Part shown: positions 10,695 through 20,132 of the stretch, in pieces | Position numbering within the stretch: the stretch's first letter is position 1 | Layout: the number at the start of each line of letters is the position of its first letter | NCBI RefSeq assembly: GCF_022343555.1 | Contig: NZ_JAKQZH010000002.1 | Coordinates: 868,001 to 932,000 of the forward strand | DNA length: 64,000 nt | From: Marinobacter sp. C7 | GTDB taxonomy: Bacteria; Pseudomonadota; Gammaproteobacteria; Pseudomonadales; Oleiphilaceae | Reading direction: 5' to 3' | The notes under the pieces: model-generated | Seen by the model: the letters and a program-made list of their open reading frames with translations, nothing else | The model's database searches: none | What the model was told of the DNA's origin: nothing | Program-made: the position numbers and the translations under genes

Positions 10695-10724
10695 GGGGTC
10701 AGATGAAAATCTTCATCTGACCCC
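10695..10724. repeat. REP-like palindrome copy 1 (GGGGTCAGATGAA family)
   Basis: 13-bp arms (GGGGTCAGATGAA / TTCATCTGACCCC) enclose a 4-nt loop (AATC). It lies between the converging DUF6316-like gene and amtB, so it can act as a bidirectional terminator. The same arms recur at 10751, 39544 and 39611, and with a compensated change at 32738. Confidence 0.85.
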
Positions 10725-10750
10725 ATGTTCAACTCGAAGTCTGCGGTACC

Positions 10751-10784
10751 CAGGGGTCAGATGAACGCTTTCATCTGACCCCTG
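10751..10784. repeat. REP-like palindrome copy 2
   Basis: 15-bp arms (CAGGGGTCAGATGAA / TTCATCTGACCCCTG) enclose loop CGCT. It is paired with copy 1, 26 bp away, in direct orientation (the motif is palindromic). It ends 14 bp from the amtB stop. Confidence 0.85.
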
Positions 10785-10797
10785 CTTCACAGTGGTC

Positions 10798-12069
10798 TCA
10801 CTGCTTGCCGCTGACAAACTCCGGATAGGCTTCCATACCACACTCGGACAGGTCCACACCTTCGTACTCGTCTTCCTCGCTGACCCGCAGACCGATGACA
10901 GCCTTCAGGATGCCCCAGACAATCAGGCTGGCGACGAAGACCCAGACGAAGATGGTGATGGCGCCAATGATCTGGCCACTGAAGCTCACACCACTATTGG
11001 TAACCGGTACCAGCAGCAGGCCGAGCAGACCGCACACGCCGTGAACGGAGATGGCACCTACCGGATCGTCGATGCGCAGCTTGTCCATGGTCACGATGCT
11101 CAGCACTACCAGGACACCGCCGATGGCACCGAAGAGGGTGGCCGTCAGGGCGCTCGGAGTGGACGGCTCGGCGGTGATGACCACAAGGCCGGCCAGGGCG
11201 CCGTTCAGCAGCATGGTCAGGTCGGCCTTGCCGAACATCAGGCGAGCGGTGATCAGAGCCGCTACCGCACCACCGGCAGCTGCGGTATTGGTGTTCAGGA
11301 ACACCATGGCCACGGAGTTGGCGCTGGCGATGTCGCCCAGTTTCAGGACGGAACCGCCGTTGAAGCCGAACCAGCCCATCCACAGGATGAAGGTACCCAG
11401 GGTCGCCAGCGGCAGGTTGGCACCCGGGAAGGCACGGATTTCGCCGTTCGGGCCGTACTTGCCTTTACGGGCACCCAGCAGGAGGACACCGGCCAGGGCC
11501 GCAGCCGCACCAGCCATGTGCACGATGCCGGAGCCAGCGAAGTCGCTGAAACCGAGGTCGCCCAGGCTGTACATGCCGAACACGGAGGCGCCGCCCCAGG
11601 TCCAGGCACCTTCCATCGGGTAGATGAAACCGGTCATGACCACTGCGAACACCAGGAATGCCCACAGCTTCATGCGCTCGGCTACCGCACCGGAAACGAT
11701 GGACATAGCTGTGGCAACGAAGACCACCTGGAAGAAGAAGTCAGAGGCGCCGGAGTAGATGGAACCACCCTCGAAGCCGTCTTCACGGCCGGCGAAATCG
11801 CCCAGCACGCCAGCAACGTCCACGTCGGCAATGCCTGACAGGAAAACGTTGCCGCCATACATGATGGCGTAACCGCAGACCAGGTACATGATGCAGGAAA
11901 TCGCGAACAGCGCGACGTTCTTGGTCAGGATTTCAGTGGTGTTCTTGGCTCGTACCAGGCCGGATTCCAGCATGGCAAAGCCTGCGGCCATCCACATGAC
12001 TAATGCGCCGCACACCAGGAAATAAAACGTATCTATAGCATATTGCAGGTGAAAAAGATTGCTTTCCAT
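10798..12069 (-). CDS. amtB: Ammonium transporter AmtB
   Basis: AmtB conducts ammonium across the inner membrane and is blocked by unmodified GlnK. The 423-residue protein shows 11 hydrophobic segments and no separate signal peptide. It carries AGFAMLESGLVRAKNTTEI near 30, GFIYPMEGAWTWGG near 135, the first pore histidine in GSGIVHMAGAAAALAG near 160, and the second in GAISVHGVCGLLGL near 320. I start at the ATG at 12069 because GGAGGG lies 6 nt upstream; an in-frame TTG six codons earlier overlaps that site. It follows glnK by 67 bp, the standard operon. Confidence 0.95.
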   Translation of the reverse strand: MESNLFHLQYAIDTFYFLVCGALVMWMAAGFAMLESGLVRAKNTTEILTKNVALFAISCIMYLVCGYAIMYGGNVFLSGIADVDVAGVLGDFAGREDGFEGGSIYSGASDFFFQVVFVATAMSIVSGAVAERMKLWAFLVFAVVMTGFIYPMEGAWTWGGASVFGMYSLGDLGFSDFAGSGIVHMAGAAAALAGVLLLGARKGKYGPNGEIRAFPGANLPLATLGTFILWMGWFGFNGGSVLKLGDIASANSVAMVFLNTNTAAAGGAVAALITARLMFGKADLTMLLNGALAGLVVITAEPSTPSALTATLFGAIGGVLVVLSIVTMDKLRIDDPVGAISVHGVCGLLGLLLVPVTNSGVSFSGQIIGAITIFVWVFVASLIVWGILKAVIGLRVSEEDEYEGVDLSECGMEAYPEFVSGKQ

Positions 12070-12136
12070 TTGAAGCCCTCCGCACAAGGCTCTTCAGGTT
12101 ATAAGTTTTTTGCGTTGGCTGACTGTCAGGTCAGGT

Positions 12137-12556
<420 letters not shown>

Positions 12557-12586
12557 TCAATTGTGCGGATTGCGTACGGGTGTTCT

Positions 12587-12602
12587 AGCATCGGGTATGC
12601 CA
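12587..12602 (-). promoter_or_regulatory. Sigma-54 promoter of glnK-amtB
   Basis: On the minus strand TGGCATACCCGATGCT carries GG at -24 and GC at -12 with exactly 10 bases between them, matching TGGCAC-N5-TTGC in spacing and core bases. It lies about 112 bp upstream of the glnK ATG. This fits nitrogen-limitation control by NtrC/RpoN. Confidence 0.75.
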
Positions 12603-12666
12603 ACGCAAAAAAATGATTTAAAAACAAAGTGTTATCTTAAGCCTGTCCCAGATTGGCGCAAAAGTG

Positions 12667-12683
12667 TGCACCAAAAAGGGGCG
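12667..12683. promoter_or_regulatory. Candidate NtrC enhancer site upstream of glnK
   Basis: On the plus strand TGCACCAAAAAGGGGCG resembles the NtrC consensus TGCACC-N5-GGTGCA, with one half exact and the other four of six. It is 65-80 bp upstream of the sigma-54 promoter, a normal enhancer distance. It overlaps a second imperfect inverted repeat, TTGGCGCA-N6-TGCACCAA (12653-12674). Confidence 0.4.
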
Positions 12684-12856
12684 GCTCGTCGCCTGGCGGT
12701 CCATTTTGGAGCCATTTGCCGTGTGGCGACGGCAGCCATTATATAGCTGACAGGCAACAGTATGGCAGGCCCGCGTGTGTGATACACTCCCAAAGCTATG
12801 TTTTGGTGTCCGGCTCAGGCCGGAATCCGCAAGATTGGAATCCAGTGAGGTAAAAC

Positions 12857-13111
12857 GTGAAAGGTCCGCAGGACATACTCGCCCAGCTTCAGGGCCAGTT
12901 CGGCCAGTTCGTCCCCGATATGGCCCGTGCCGCCCGGGAGGATTTTGAAACCCAGGCCCGTGCCACCGTGATGTCGGTCCTGTCGCGCCTGGAGCTGGTG
13001 ACCCGTGAAGAATTTGATGCCCAGCAGGCGGTGCTGATGAAGACCCGGGAAAAGGTGGAAGCACTGGAGTCCCGTGTCGCCGAGCTGGAACAGAAACTCC
13101 AGGGCAAATAA
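12857..13111 (+). CDS. ubiK: Ubiquinone biosynthesis accessory factor UbiK (YqiC family)
   Basis: The product is an 84-residue coiled-coil protein: KGPQDILAQLQGQFGQFVP, REDFETQARATVMSVLSRLE, then a C-terminal heptad region (REKVEALESRVAELEQKLQ). UbiK helps the soluble Ubi complex in aerobic ubiquinone synthesis and binds lipids. The start is GTG at 12857 after GTGAGGTAAAAC. It sits between glnK-amtB and comM, the same neighbourhood as in Pseudomonas. The 381-bp gap to glnK holds both promoters; the sigma-54 site belongs to glnK, and no clear ubiK promoter could be picked. Confidence 0.88.
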   Translation: MKGPQDILAQLQGQFGQFVPDMARAAREDFETQARATVMSVLSRLELVTREEFDAQQAVLMKTREKVEALESRVAELEQKLQGK

Positions 13112-13162
13112 TGCCCTGTTGGTGGGCAGGATGCCCGCCGGAACGAACCATGGAAGGTTATT

Positions 13163-14695
13163 ATGCTTGCTGTTGTTCACTCTCGCGCCAGTATTGGCGT
13201 GTCCGCCCCGGCGGTCACTGTGGAGGTCCATCTCTCCGGTGGCCTGCCTGCCATGTCCATCGTCGGATTGCCGGAAACGGGTGTCCGTGAGAGCAAGGAG
13301 CGGGTTCGCAGTGCGCTGCTGAACGCCGGCTTCGAGTTCCCCGCAAAACGCATCACCATTAACCTTGCCCCGGCCGATCTCCCCAAAGAGGGTGGGCGCT
13401 TTGACCTGCCCATTGCCCTTGGCATCCTGGCTGCCTCCGGACAAGTTCCGGATCAGAGCCTGAAAAGCTGCGAGTTTGTCGGCGAACTGTCCCTGGATGG
13501 CGCGCTGCGCCCCCTCAAAGGGATACTCCCCGCCGTACTGGCAGCGCGGGGTGAGGGGCGTCAGCTGCTGATTCCCCAGGCCAATGCGGGCGAGGCGGCG
13601 CTGGCGAGTCGGAATGACGTCCTGGCGGCGGCCCACATTCTGGCCGTGAGCGAGCATTTGTCGGGCCGGGCCAGGTTGGTTCCCGTTACCGGGGTGACGC
13701 AGGAGTCTGCCTCAGATGACCGCCAGACGGTCGCCGATCTTTCCGAGGTGCGTGGTCAAAAGGTACCGCGCCGGGCATTGGAAGTGGCGGCTGCCGGAGG
13801 CCATAACCTGTTGTTCTTCGGTCCGCCCGGGACGGGCAAAAGCATGCTGGCGAGCCGTCTGCCCGGTATTTTGCCGTTGTTGACCGACGATGCGGCCATG
13901 GAGGTGGCGAGCGTACACTCGGTGGCAGGCTTGCCGGTGCGTGAGGGCCGCTGGCGGGAGCCGCCGTTCCGCGCTCCCCATCACACTGCCTCGGCCGTGG
14001 CACTGGTTGGTGGCGGCAGCAGTCCCCGCCCGGGCGAGATCTCCCTGGCACATCGCGGCGTATTGTTTCTCGATGAGTTACCGGAGTTCGAGCGGAGGGT
14101 GCTCGAGGTGTTGAGGGAGCCGATGGAAACCGGAGAAATCGCCATCAGTCGGGCTGCGCGTCAGGTCCGGTTTCCGGCCTGCTTCCAGGTGGTGGCGGCC
14201 ATGAATCCCTGCCCCTGTGGTTACAGTGGCCATCCGTCCATCGACTGCCAGTGCACACCGTCCCAGGTAATGCGCTATCGCGCGAAGATTTCGGGGCCAT
14301 TGCTGGACCGATTCGACCTGCATGTTGAGGTGCCGGTGCAGCGGGGTGAAGTACTGATGCAGCCCGGCGCCGCGGAGGAAAGCAGCGCCAGTGTACGCAC
14401 TCGCGTGGAGCAGGCGCGGAGGCGCCAGAGGGCACGCGGGGCGCTCAATGCCCTGCTGTCTGGCCGCGCCCTCCACGATGCCTGTCGCCTTGACGCCGAA
14501 AGTGAACGCATGCTCGCCGGGGCAATGGAAAGGTTGGGGCTGTCTGCCCGGGCACTGCACCGGATTCTGAGGCTGGCCCGTACGCTGGCGGATCTGGAGG
14601 CGGCGGAGACGGTCTCCTACGCTCATCTCGTGGAAGCGCTTGGCTATCGCCAGCTGGATCGACAGCAGGGCCGGCATTCGGCGGTGTCCGCCTGA
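13163..14695 (+). CDS. comM: ComM/YifB-family AAA+ ATPase (Mg-chelatase-like)
   Basis: ComM is a hexameric helicase that promotes branch migration during natural transformation. The 510-residue protein has an N-terminal S5/Lon-like domain (to ~170; GLPETGVRESKERVRSAL), Walker A FFGPPGTGKSMLASRLPG near 215, Walker B GVLFLDELPEFERRVLEVLR near 300, a cysteine-rich NPCPCGYSGHPSIDCQC segment near 350, and a C-terminal Mg-chelatase-like helical domain. A GGAAGG ribosome site precedes the ATG. Presence of comM together with pilTU suggests, but does not prove, competence for DNA uptake. Confidence 0.92.
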   Translation: MLAVVHSRASIGVSAPAVTVEVHLSGGLPAMSIVGLPETGVRESKERVRSALLNAGFEFPAKRITINLAPADLPKEGGRFDLPIALGILAASGQVPDQSLKSCEFVGELSLDGALRPLKGILPAVLAARGEGRQLLIPQANAGEAALASRNDVLAAAHILAVSEHLSGRARLVPVTGVTQESASDDRQTVADLSEVRGQKVPRRALEVAAAGGHNLLFFGPPGTGKSMLASRLPGILPLLTDDAAMEVASVHSVAGLPVREGRWREPPFRAPHHTASAVALVGGGSSPRPGEISLAHRGVLFLDELPEFERRVLEVLREPMETGEIAISRAARQVRFPACFQVVAAMNPCPCGYSGHPSIDCQCTPSQVMRYRAKISGPLLDRFDLHVEVPVQRGEVLMQPGAAEESSASVRTRVEQARRRQRARGALNALLSGRALHDACRLDAESERMLAGAMERLGLSARALHRILRLARTLADLEAAETVSYAHLVEALGYRQLDRQQGRHSAVSA

Positions 14696-14766
14696 GCTGC
14701 CGGACTCTGGTAAACTGTGCTCCAGATTGTTAACCAGAACCCGCAGCCTGCGGTTAAGGATTCCAG

Positions 14767-15498
14767 ATGACCGATCAGAATGAACCGCAAAACGAGAAGG
14801 ATACCGCGGATTCGCCGGTGACCACCCGCCGGGGTGTCCGCAGCTTCGTCCTCCGCCAGGGGCGGATGACCGAGGGCCAGAAAAAGGCCTTTGACCGGGG
14901 TTGGGCCAAGTATGGCCTGAGCCGTGAAGACGGCATGATTGATCCCCGTGAGGTGTTCGGCCGTGACGCCATGCTCAACCTGGAAATCGGGTTTGGCATG
15001 GGCAAATCCCTGGCCGAGATGGCCGAGGCCGCGCCGGAGCAGGATTTTATCGGGGTGGAGGTTCACCTTCCTGGGGTCGGTGCGCTGCTCAAGGAAATCG
15101 AGGACCGGGGCCTGGAGAATGTCCGCATCTACAACATCGATGCCAATGATGTGATCGACCTGTGTCTGCCAGACGCCTGCCTTGACCGGGTCATGGTGTT
15201 TTTCCCGGATCCCTGGCCGAAGAAAAAGCACCACAAGCGTCGGCTGATACAGCCGGAGTTTGTTCAGCGTCTCCGGCATAAGCTTCGGGTTGGCGGGGTG
15301 TTGCACCTGGCAACCGACTGGGAGAATTACGCCGAGCACATGATGGAAGTGATGAGCGAGTCGGAGGGCTTTGCCAATGCCCGGGAACCGGGTGAATTCT
15401 CACCACGTCCGGATGACCGGCCGATAACCAAGTTCGAGAAGCGCGGTGAGCGGCTGGGGCACGGCGTCTGGGATCTGCTGTTCCACCGGACCAACTGA
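14767..15498 (+). CDS. trmB: tRNA (guanine-N7-)-methyltransferase
   Basis: TrmB makes m7G46 in the variable loop of tRNAs with AdoMet. The 243-residue protein has a disordered acidic leader (~30 residues), the AdoMet loop [15 protein letters not shown] near 78, [15 protein letters not shown] near 98, and the family signature [16 protein letters not shown] near 150, with the catalytic Asp in PDPWPK. The end [19 protein letters not shown] is typical. AAGGA lies 8 nt before the ATG. It is probably a separate transcription unit 71 bp after comM, and it converges on a membrane-protein gene. Confidence 0.94.
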   Translation: MTDQNEPQNEKDTADSPVTTRRGVRSFVLRQGRMTEGQKKAFDRGWAKYGLSREDGMIDPREVFGRDAMLNLEIGFGMGKSLAEMAEAAPEQDFIGVEVHLPGVGALLKEIEDRGLENVRIYNIDANDVIDLCLPDACLDRVMVFFPDPWPKKKHHKRRLIQPEFVQRLRHKLRVGGVLHLATDWENYAEHMMEVMSESEGFANAREPGEFSPRPDDRPITKFEKRGERLGHGVWDLLFHRTN

Positions 15499-15513
15499 TT
15501 CCCTGGCCCTTGT

Positions 15514-16047
15514 TCAGCCGTGGGCGAGGGGGTGCCGTCGGGCGGCCCGGATGATGACCAGACCGGCCACGCCCAGGGTGAGGCCGGTGAGCTTGACCAG
15601 GGCGCAGAGCGTGGCGGAGAGGCTGACCACGTCGGTGGGTGGGTTGAAGTTATTCAGCAGCAGGATGTTCTCGGAAACATCCGCCACGCCCGCCGCAACA
15701 AACAGCGCCCTTACCCAGCGCCCGACGACCCGTTCCCGGATGCCGGGCCGGTCTCGCGTCAGGTGACGGGTCAGGTGCAGCAGGGCCAGCAGATAAGCCG
15801 CTATAAACACAAAATCGAGCCACAGTGAAACCCGGGCCCAGAACTGGCCGTCGGAGCGCCAGCTCCGCAGGATGGCATGGGCCTGATCGGCGGTGGCAGC
15901 AAACTGGAAGCTGACAATACCCTGCGGTGCTGACCCGGTCTGCAATGGCTGATTGACCATCAGCAGGCCTCCCAGCAGAATGGCGGCGATCACCAGGCTG
16001 GTCTTCAGGGATTTTGGCAGGGGAGCCCATCCGTGTGCCGGGTCCAT
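15514..16047 (-). CDS. Predicted four-TM membrane protein, unknown function
   Basis: The product is a 177-residue protein with hydrophobic segments near 17-35, 72-95, 110-130 and 140-165. An extracytoplasmic loop lies between the first two (PLQTGSAPQGIVSFQFA, then HAILRSWRSDGQFWARVS). The basic C-terminus (IIRAARRHPLAHG) suggests a cytoplasmic end. I do not recognise a characterised family. Its ATG overlaps the hemW stop by one base (TGATG), so it is translated with hemW at the end of the metX operon. No further motif was found. Confidence 0.75.
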   Translation of the reverse strand: MDPAHGWAPLPKSLKTSLVIAAILLGGLLMVNQPLQTGSAPQGIVSFQFAATADQAHAILRSWRSDGQFWARVSLWLDFVFIAAYLLALLHLTRHLTRDRPGIRERVVGRWVRALFVAAGVADVSENILLLNNFNPPTDVVSLSATLCALVKLTGLTLGVAGLVIIRAARRHPLAHG

Positions 16048-17195
16048 CAGAGAAAACGCTCCAACAGGCTGTTGAGATATCGCTGGCCGAGTTCCGTTGC
16101 CTGTAGCCGGCCACTCTCCAGCAATCCTTCCTTACGTACTTGATCAAGTTGTACCCTAACTGACCCCAGGGGTAAACCCGTTCGTTCTGTAAACAGCGAT
16201 TCGGCCACACCCGCCTTTAGCCGCAATGCGTTCATCAGGAATTCCAGAGACCGCTCATCGGGCTCAATGGATTCGTTGCCGGCAGTGCGACTGCCAATGC
16301 GGTTGAGGTAGGCCTCAGGCTGGCGGGTTTTCCAGTAGCGCCGGATGCTGCCGTCCGCGAGGCTGACCTTGCCGTGGGCTCCGGCGCCTAGCGCCAGGTA
16401 GTCGCCGAAAGTCCAGTAATTCAGGTTGTGTCGGGAGGCCCGTCCTGGCTGGCACCAGGCCGAAACCTCGTAATCGTCGAAGCCATGCTCCCGCAGCAGG
16501 CCGGCGCCGGCCCGGTAGATGTCCCACAGCCGGTCGTCATCGGGAAGGTCCGGTGGGCGACTGTAGAATTCCGTGTTCGGTTCGAGGGTGAGCTGGTACC
16601 AGGACAGGTGGAGTGGCCCGTGCTGGAGTGCTTCGCGCAAGTCCGACAGGGCCTGGTCTGCTGTCTGGCCCGGCAGGCCATGCATCAGGTCGAGGTTGAA
16701 GTTGTCGAACCCGGCCGTTCGGGCGGCGTCCACTGCGCGATGAGCCGAATGGCGATCGTGGATGCGCCCGAGAACACGCAGGTGCTCGGGGTTGAAGCTC
16801 TGGATGCCGATGGAAAGACGATTGATCCCGGCTTGGCGGAACGCCTCGAACCGGCCCTGCTCAAGGGTGCCGGGATTGGCTTCGAGGGTTATTTCCGCAT
16901 CCGGTGCAAAGGCAAGCTTTTCACCCAACGCCTCGAACAGTCGGAAATAGAAATCGCCACTCATCAGTGACGGTGTACCGCCGCCAATAAAGACCGTCTG
17001 GATCACCCGGTTCCGGGCCAGCGGAAGATCCTGCTCCAGATCCTCGAGCAATGCTGCCAGGTACGCCTTCTCCGGAATGTCGTCCCGGATGGCATGGGAA
17101 TTAAAATCGCAGTAGGGGCACTTGCGCACACACCAGGGTACGTGGATGTAGAGGCTCAGGGGCGGGTTCACCGCCACCGGGGTAGTGGCGGACAT
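16047..17195 (-). CDS. hemW: Radical SAM heme chaperone HemW
   Basis: HemW binds heme and delivers it to apoproteins; it is not a coproporphyrinogen oxidase. The 382-residue protein starts with YIHVPWCVRKCPYCDFNSH near 14-33, a CX3CX2C cluster motif. GGGTPSLM near 70 and QSFNPEHLRVLGRIHD near 140 are radical-SAM blocks. SRHNLNYWTFGDYLALGAGA near 260 contains the HNxxYW element characteristic of HemW. It lies 4 bp after rdgB in one operon, as in Pseudomonas. Confidence 0.92.
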   Translation of the reverse strand: MSATTPVAVNPPLSLYIHVPWCVRKCPYCDFNSHAIRDDIPEKAYLAALLEDLEQDLPLARNRVIQTVFIGGGTPSLMSGDFYFRLFEALGEKLAFAPDAEITLEANPGTLEQGRFEAFRQAGINRLSIGIQSFNPEHLRVLGRIHDRHSAHRAVDAARTAGFDNFNLDLMHGLPGQTADQALSDLREALQHGPLHLSWYQLTLEPNTEFYSRPPDLPDDDRLWDIYRAGAGLLREHGFDDYEVSAWCQPGRASRHNLNYWTFGDYLALGAGAHGKVSLADGSIRRYWKTRQPEAYLNRIGSRTAGNESIEPDERSLEFLMNALRLKAGVAESLFTERTGLPLGSVRVQLDQVRKEGLLESGRLQATELGQRYLNSLLERFL

Positions 17196-17199
17196 GGCT

Positions 17200-17799
17200 T
17201 CAGAGTTCCGCCTTCAGGTGTTCCAGCAGCTGGACAAGGGCACGGCCACGGTGGCCTATGCGGCCCTTTTCGGCGCGGCTGAGCTCTGCGGCGCTGCAAT
17301 TGTGCTCCGGCGCCAGGAAAATCGGATCATAACCGAAGCCGCCGGTACCTCGGGGCTCACGCAGAATCCGGCCGGGCCAGCGACCGTGGCAGATGATGGG
17401 AGTCGGGTCGTCGGCATGCCGCAGATAGACCAGCACGCAATGGAACTGGGCGCCGCGATCCTCGTCCGGGACGTCCTTGAGGGCGCCCAGAAGCGCTTCC
17501 ACGTTATCCGAATCCGAAGCATTCTCGCCGGCAAACCGGGCGGAGCGGACGCCGGGCAGGCCACCCAGGGCGTCCACCGCAATGCCGCTGTCGTCGGCAA
17601 GTGCCGGCAGGCCGGTTTCGCGGGCGGCATGGCGGGCTTTCAGGATCGCATTTTCAACAAAGGTAACTGCCGGCTCTTCGGCCTCTCCCACGCCCAACTC
17701 GCCCTGTGCGATGGGCGTCAGGCCCAGCGGCGCGAGCAGTTCGGTCAGTTCGGCAATCTTGCCCTTGTTGTTGCTGGCAATAACGAGTTGCTGTGCCAT
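17200..17799 (-). CDS. rdgB: XTP/dITP diphosphatase (RdgB/HAM1)
   Basis: RdgB hydrolyses dITP, XTP and other non-canonical purine nucleotides, keeping them out of DNA. The 199-residue protein has [17 protein letters not shown] at the N-terminus, [20 protein letters not shown] near 68, and [20 protein letters not shown] near 140 with [26 protein letters not shown] closes the protein. It starts 3 nt after the DUF4426 stop and ends 4 nt before hemW, inside the tight metX operon. Confidence 0.94.
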   Translation of the reverse strand: MAQQLVIASNNKGKIAELTELLAPLGLTPIAQGELGVGEAEEPAVTFVENAILKARHAARETGLPALADDSGIAVDALGGLPGVRSARFAGENASDSDNVEALLGALKDVPDEDRGAQFHCVLVYLRHADDPTPIICHGRWPGRILREPRGTGGFGYDPIFLAPEHNCSAAELSRAEKGRIGHRGRALVQLLEHLKAEL

Positions 17800-17802
17800 G
17801 GC

Positions 17803-18258
17803 TCAGTCGCTGAACAGGGTGTGGGCAAACCGCACCGACAAATCCTGCCGGTGGCCAGTCGGGCGGGCGGTTATGTTGAAGGTCATCAGCTCACCGGAAC
17901 GGTACTGGTACTCGGCGATGAAGTAGACCGCATCGCCCTCCTCGATGCGCCGGAACGCCAGGAAATTGATCTGCTGGATATCATTACTGACTTTGCCCTC
18001 CACCTGGCCACTGACGGGCTTGAGGGCGCCGTTGTCCTGCTCCTGCATGATGGAGATGTTGACGATACCGATACCCTTGCTGCGCTGGAGGTCGTTGGCT
18101 TTGGCCACCTCGGGCGACAGGAAGGTGCTTGGCAGTACACTCCAGTGCACCTGATAGTCACCAAAATCCTGGGAGCCGGCCGCCTGGGCCTGCAGGCTCG
18201 CCAGGGTCAGGAGGGTGGCTGTCAGAAACGTTGTGAAGGCCCGGATGTGCTTCATCAT
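17803..18258 (-). CDS. Periplasmic DUF4426 protein
   Basis: The product is a 151-residue secreted protein with signal peptide HIRAFTTFLTATLLTLASLQ and a cut after AQA. The mature part begins AGSQDFGDYQVHWSVLPSTF and contains LSPEVAKANDLQRSKGIGIV and FRRIEEGDAVYFIAEYQYR, patterns of DUF4426. No catalytic residues are known. It overlaps metW by 4 bp and is followed by rdgB after 3 bp. The same gene is present at this position in Pseudomonas, so the linkage is old, but its role is unknown. Confidence 0.85.
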   Translation of the reverse strand: MMKHIRAFTTFLTATLLTLASLQAQAAGSQDFGDYQVHWSVLPSTFLSPEVAKANDLQRSKGIGIVNISIMQEQDNGALKPVSGQVEGKVSNDIQQINFLAFRRIEEGDAVYFIAEYQYRSGELMTFNITARPTGHRQDLSVRFAHTLFSD

Positions 18259-18860
18259 TGTTCGTTCTCCCGTGTGATGCGGTAAATGGCGATCTCCCCT
18301 AACAGATTAGGCCATAACCGGGCGGACCAGCTATTCTGATGCTGGCCGTCCACCACCCGGCGGCTCTTGATCCTGATGCCCTTCTGGCGGCACAGAGCCT
18401 CGAAGTCCTTGAAGGTGCACAGGCGAATGTTGGGGGTGTTGTACCATTTATACGGCAGCGCTTCGGATTCGGGCATTCGGCCACTCAAAGCAAGGCCCCA
18501 GCGCAGCCGCCAGTGGGCGAAGTTGGGGAAGGTGACAATGCCTTCGCGGCCCAGTCGCAGCATTTCGTCCAGCACCTTGTCTGGCCGGCGCACCGCCTGC
18601 AGGGCCTGGGTCATCAGCACGATATCGAACATACCGTCATCAAAGTTGTCCAGGCCCTGGGTGTCCAGATTCTGCTCGATCACCGCCACACCTTTGCCCA
18701 TGCAGGTGGTGATATGGTCCGGATTGATTTCCAGGCCGAAACCGGTGGCCTGGCGTTCCCGCTGGAGGAAGTCGAGCAGGGTGCCATCACCACAGCCCAG
18801 ATCCAGGACATGATGGCCGGGTTTTACCCACTGCTGGATGATTTCGAGGTCTGGTCTCAT
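18255..18860 (-). CDS. metW: Methionine biosynthesis protein MetW
   Basis: The product is a 201-residue class I methyltransferase-like protein. The AdoMet loop is [20 protein letters not shown] near 17, followed by GLEINPDHI, the [20 protein letters not shown] block near 88, and [20 protein letters not shown] near 145. MetW works with MetX, possibly stimulating homoserine acylation; its methyltransferase activity is unproven. It overlaps metX and the DUF4426 gene by 4 bp at each end, which argues for translational coupling and stoichiometric partners. Confidence 0.92.
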   Translation of the reverse strand: MRPDLEIIQQWVKPGHHVLDLGCGDGTLLDFLQRERQATGFGLEINPDHITTCMGKGVAVIEQNLDTQGLDNFDDGMFDIVLMTQALQAVRRPDKVLDEMLRLGREGIVTFPNFAHWRLRWGLALSGRMPESEALPYKWYNTPNIRLCTFKDFEALCRQKGIRIKSRRVVDGQHQNSWSARLWPNLLGEIAIYRITRENEQ

Positions 18861-20005
18861 GCACCCACCTCCCGGGCTACCCGATCCATGTACGCGGTGA
18901 AGATGTCGGTATACCGTGGCGTGGGAATCAGGAAGGCATCGTGTCCCCAGGGGGCGTCAATCTCGGCGTAGCTCACTTTCTTCCTGGCGGAGATCATGGC
19001 ATTGACCATTTCTTCCGAGCGCTGGGGCGTAAAGCGCCAGTCGGTACTGAACGACAGCACCAGAAATTCGCATTGGGCTGCGGCAATTGCCCTGGACAGA
19101 TCGCCGTCGTGTTCATAGGCCGGATCGAAGTAATCCAGAGCCCGGGTCATGAGCAGGTAGGTGTTGGCGTCGAAGGATTCGGAGAACCGTTCACCCTGAT
19201 AACGCAGATAGCTCTCCACCTGGAATTCGGCGTCATAACCGAACTTGTAAGCCTCTTCCCGGAGCTCCCGGCCAAACTTTTCACCCATGGAGGCGTCGGA
19301 CAGGTACGTGATGTGGCCGACCATCCGGGCCAGCATCAGGCCGCGGCGAGGCACGGTATCGAAGTCGTAATAGCGGCCACCATGAAATTCCCGGTCGGAG
19401 GTAATGGCCTGCCGGGCGACTTCGTTGAACGCGATGTTCTGGGCCGTGAGCCTGGGCGTGGAAGCAATCACCACCGAGTGCCGGAGCCGATCCGGGTAGT
19501 CCAGGCTCCACTGCAGGGCCTGCATACCCCCGAGAGAGCCGCCAACCACTGCTGCCCAGCACTGGATGCCCAGCCGGTCGGCGAGCACGGCCTGACTTTG
19601 CACCCAGTCACTGACCGTGATCACCGGGAACTCAGGGCCATAGGGCTTGCCGGTGGCCGGGTTCTCCGAATTCGGGCCGGTGCTGCCATGGCAGCCACCA
19701 AGATTGTTCAGGGACACCACAAAGAACCGGTTGGTGTCGATCGGTTTGCCCGGGCCGATACAGCTATCCCACCAGCCGGGTTTCCGGTCTTCCATGCTGT
19801 GATAGCCGGCAGCGTGATGATGACCACTGAGCGCGTGGCAGATCAGCACCGCATTGCTGGCGTCGGCGTTCAGTTCGCCGTAGGTTTCCACCACCAGGTC
19901 ATAGTTTCCCAGTTTCTGGCCGCACGCCAGTTCAATGGGAGTGTCAAAGTGATAAGACTGTGGGGTGACTATCCCGACAGAGTCCGCGGGCAGGGAATCG
20001 GGCAT
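18857..20005 (-). CDS. metX: Homoserine O-acyltransferase MetX
   Basis: MetX acylates homoserine, the first committed step to methionine. The 382-residue alpha/beta hydrolase has the nucleophile elbow [19 protein letters not shown] near 145, [15 protein letters not shown] near 50, the [19 protein letters not shown] block near 310 with the catalytic Asp, and INAPWGHD-like [16 protein letters not shown] near 345 with the catalytic His. Annotation often says acetyltransferase, but many gammaproteobacterial MetX enzymes use succinyl-CoA, so the acyl donor is left open. It is the first gene of a six-gene operon; AGGAACC lies upstream of the ATG. Confidence 0.93.
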   Translation of the reverse strand: MPDSLPADSVGIVTPQSYHFDTPIELACGQKLGNYDLVVETYGELNADASNAVLICHALSGHHHAAGYHSMEDRKPGWWDSCIGPGKPIDTNRFFVVSLNNLGGCHGSTGPNSENPATGKPYGPEFPVITVSDWVQSQAVLADRLGIQCWAAVVGGSLGGMQALQWSLDYPDRLRHSVVIASTPRLTAQNIAFNEVARQAITSDREFHGGRYYDFDTVPRRGLMLARMVGHITYLSDASMGEKFGRELREEAYKFGYDAEFQVESYLRYQGERFSESFDANTYLLMTRALDYFDPAYEHDGDLSRAIAAAQCEFLVLSFSTDWRFTPQRSEEMVNAMISARKKVSYAEIDAPWGHDAFLIPTPRYTDIFTAYMDRVAREVGA

Positions 20006-20132
20006 CGGCGCGACAGGTTCCTGGTTCGGTCCGTAAGTAACTGGATCGGCGACGGCAAAGCCATCGCCAGCCCAGCAGTTTATAGCCGGGTGGAGATGGC
20101 TGCAACCGGGAGTGTCGCCCGGAAGGCAGGGC

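Noticed and set aside
12653..12674. NtrC palindrome TTGGCGCA-N6-TGCACCAA
   Set aside because: The half sites are in the opposite order to the NtrC consensus; the overlapping TGCACC-N5-GGGGCG is the better candidate.
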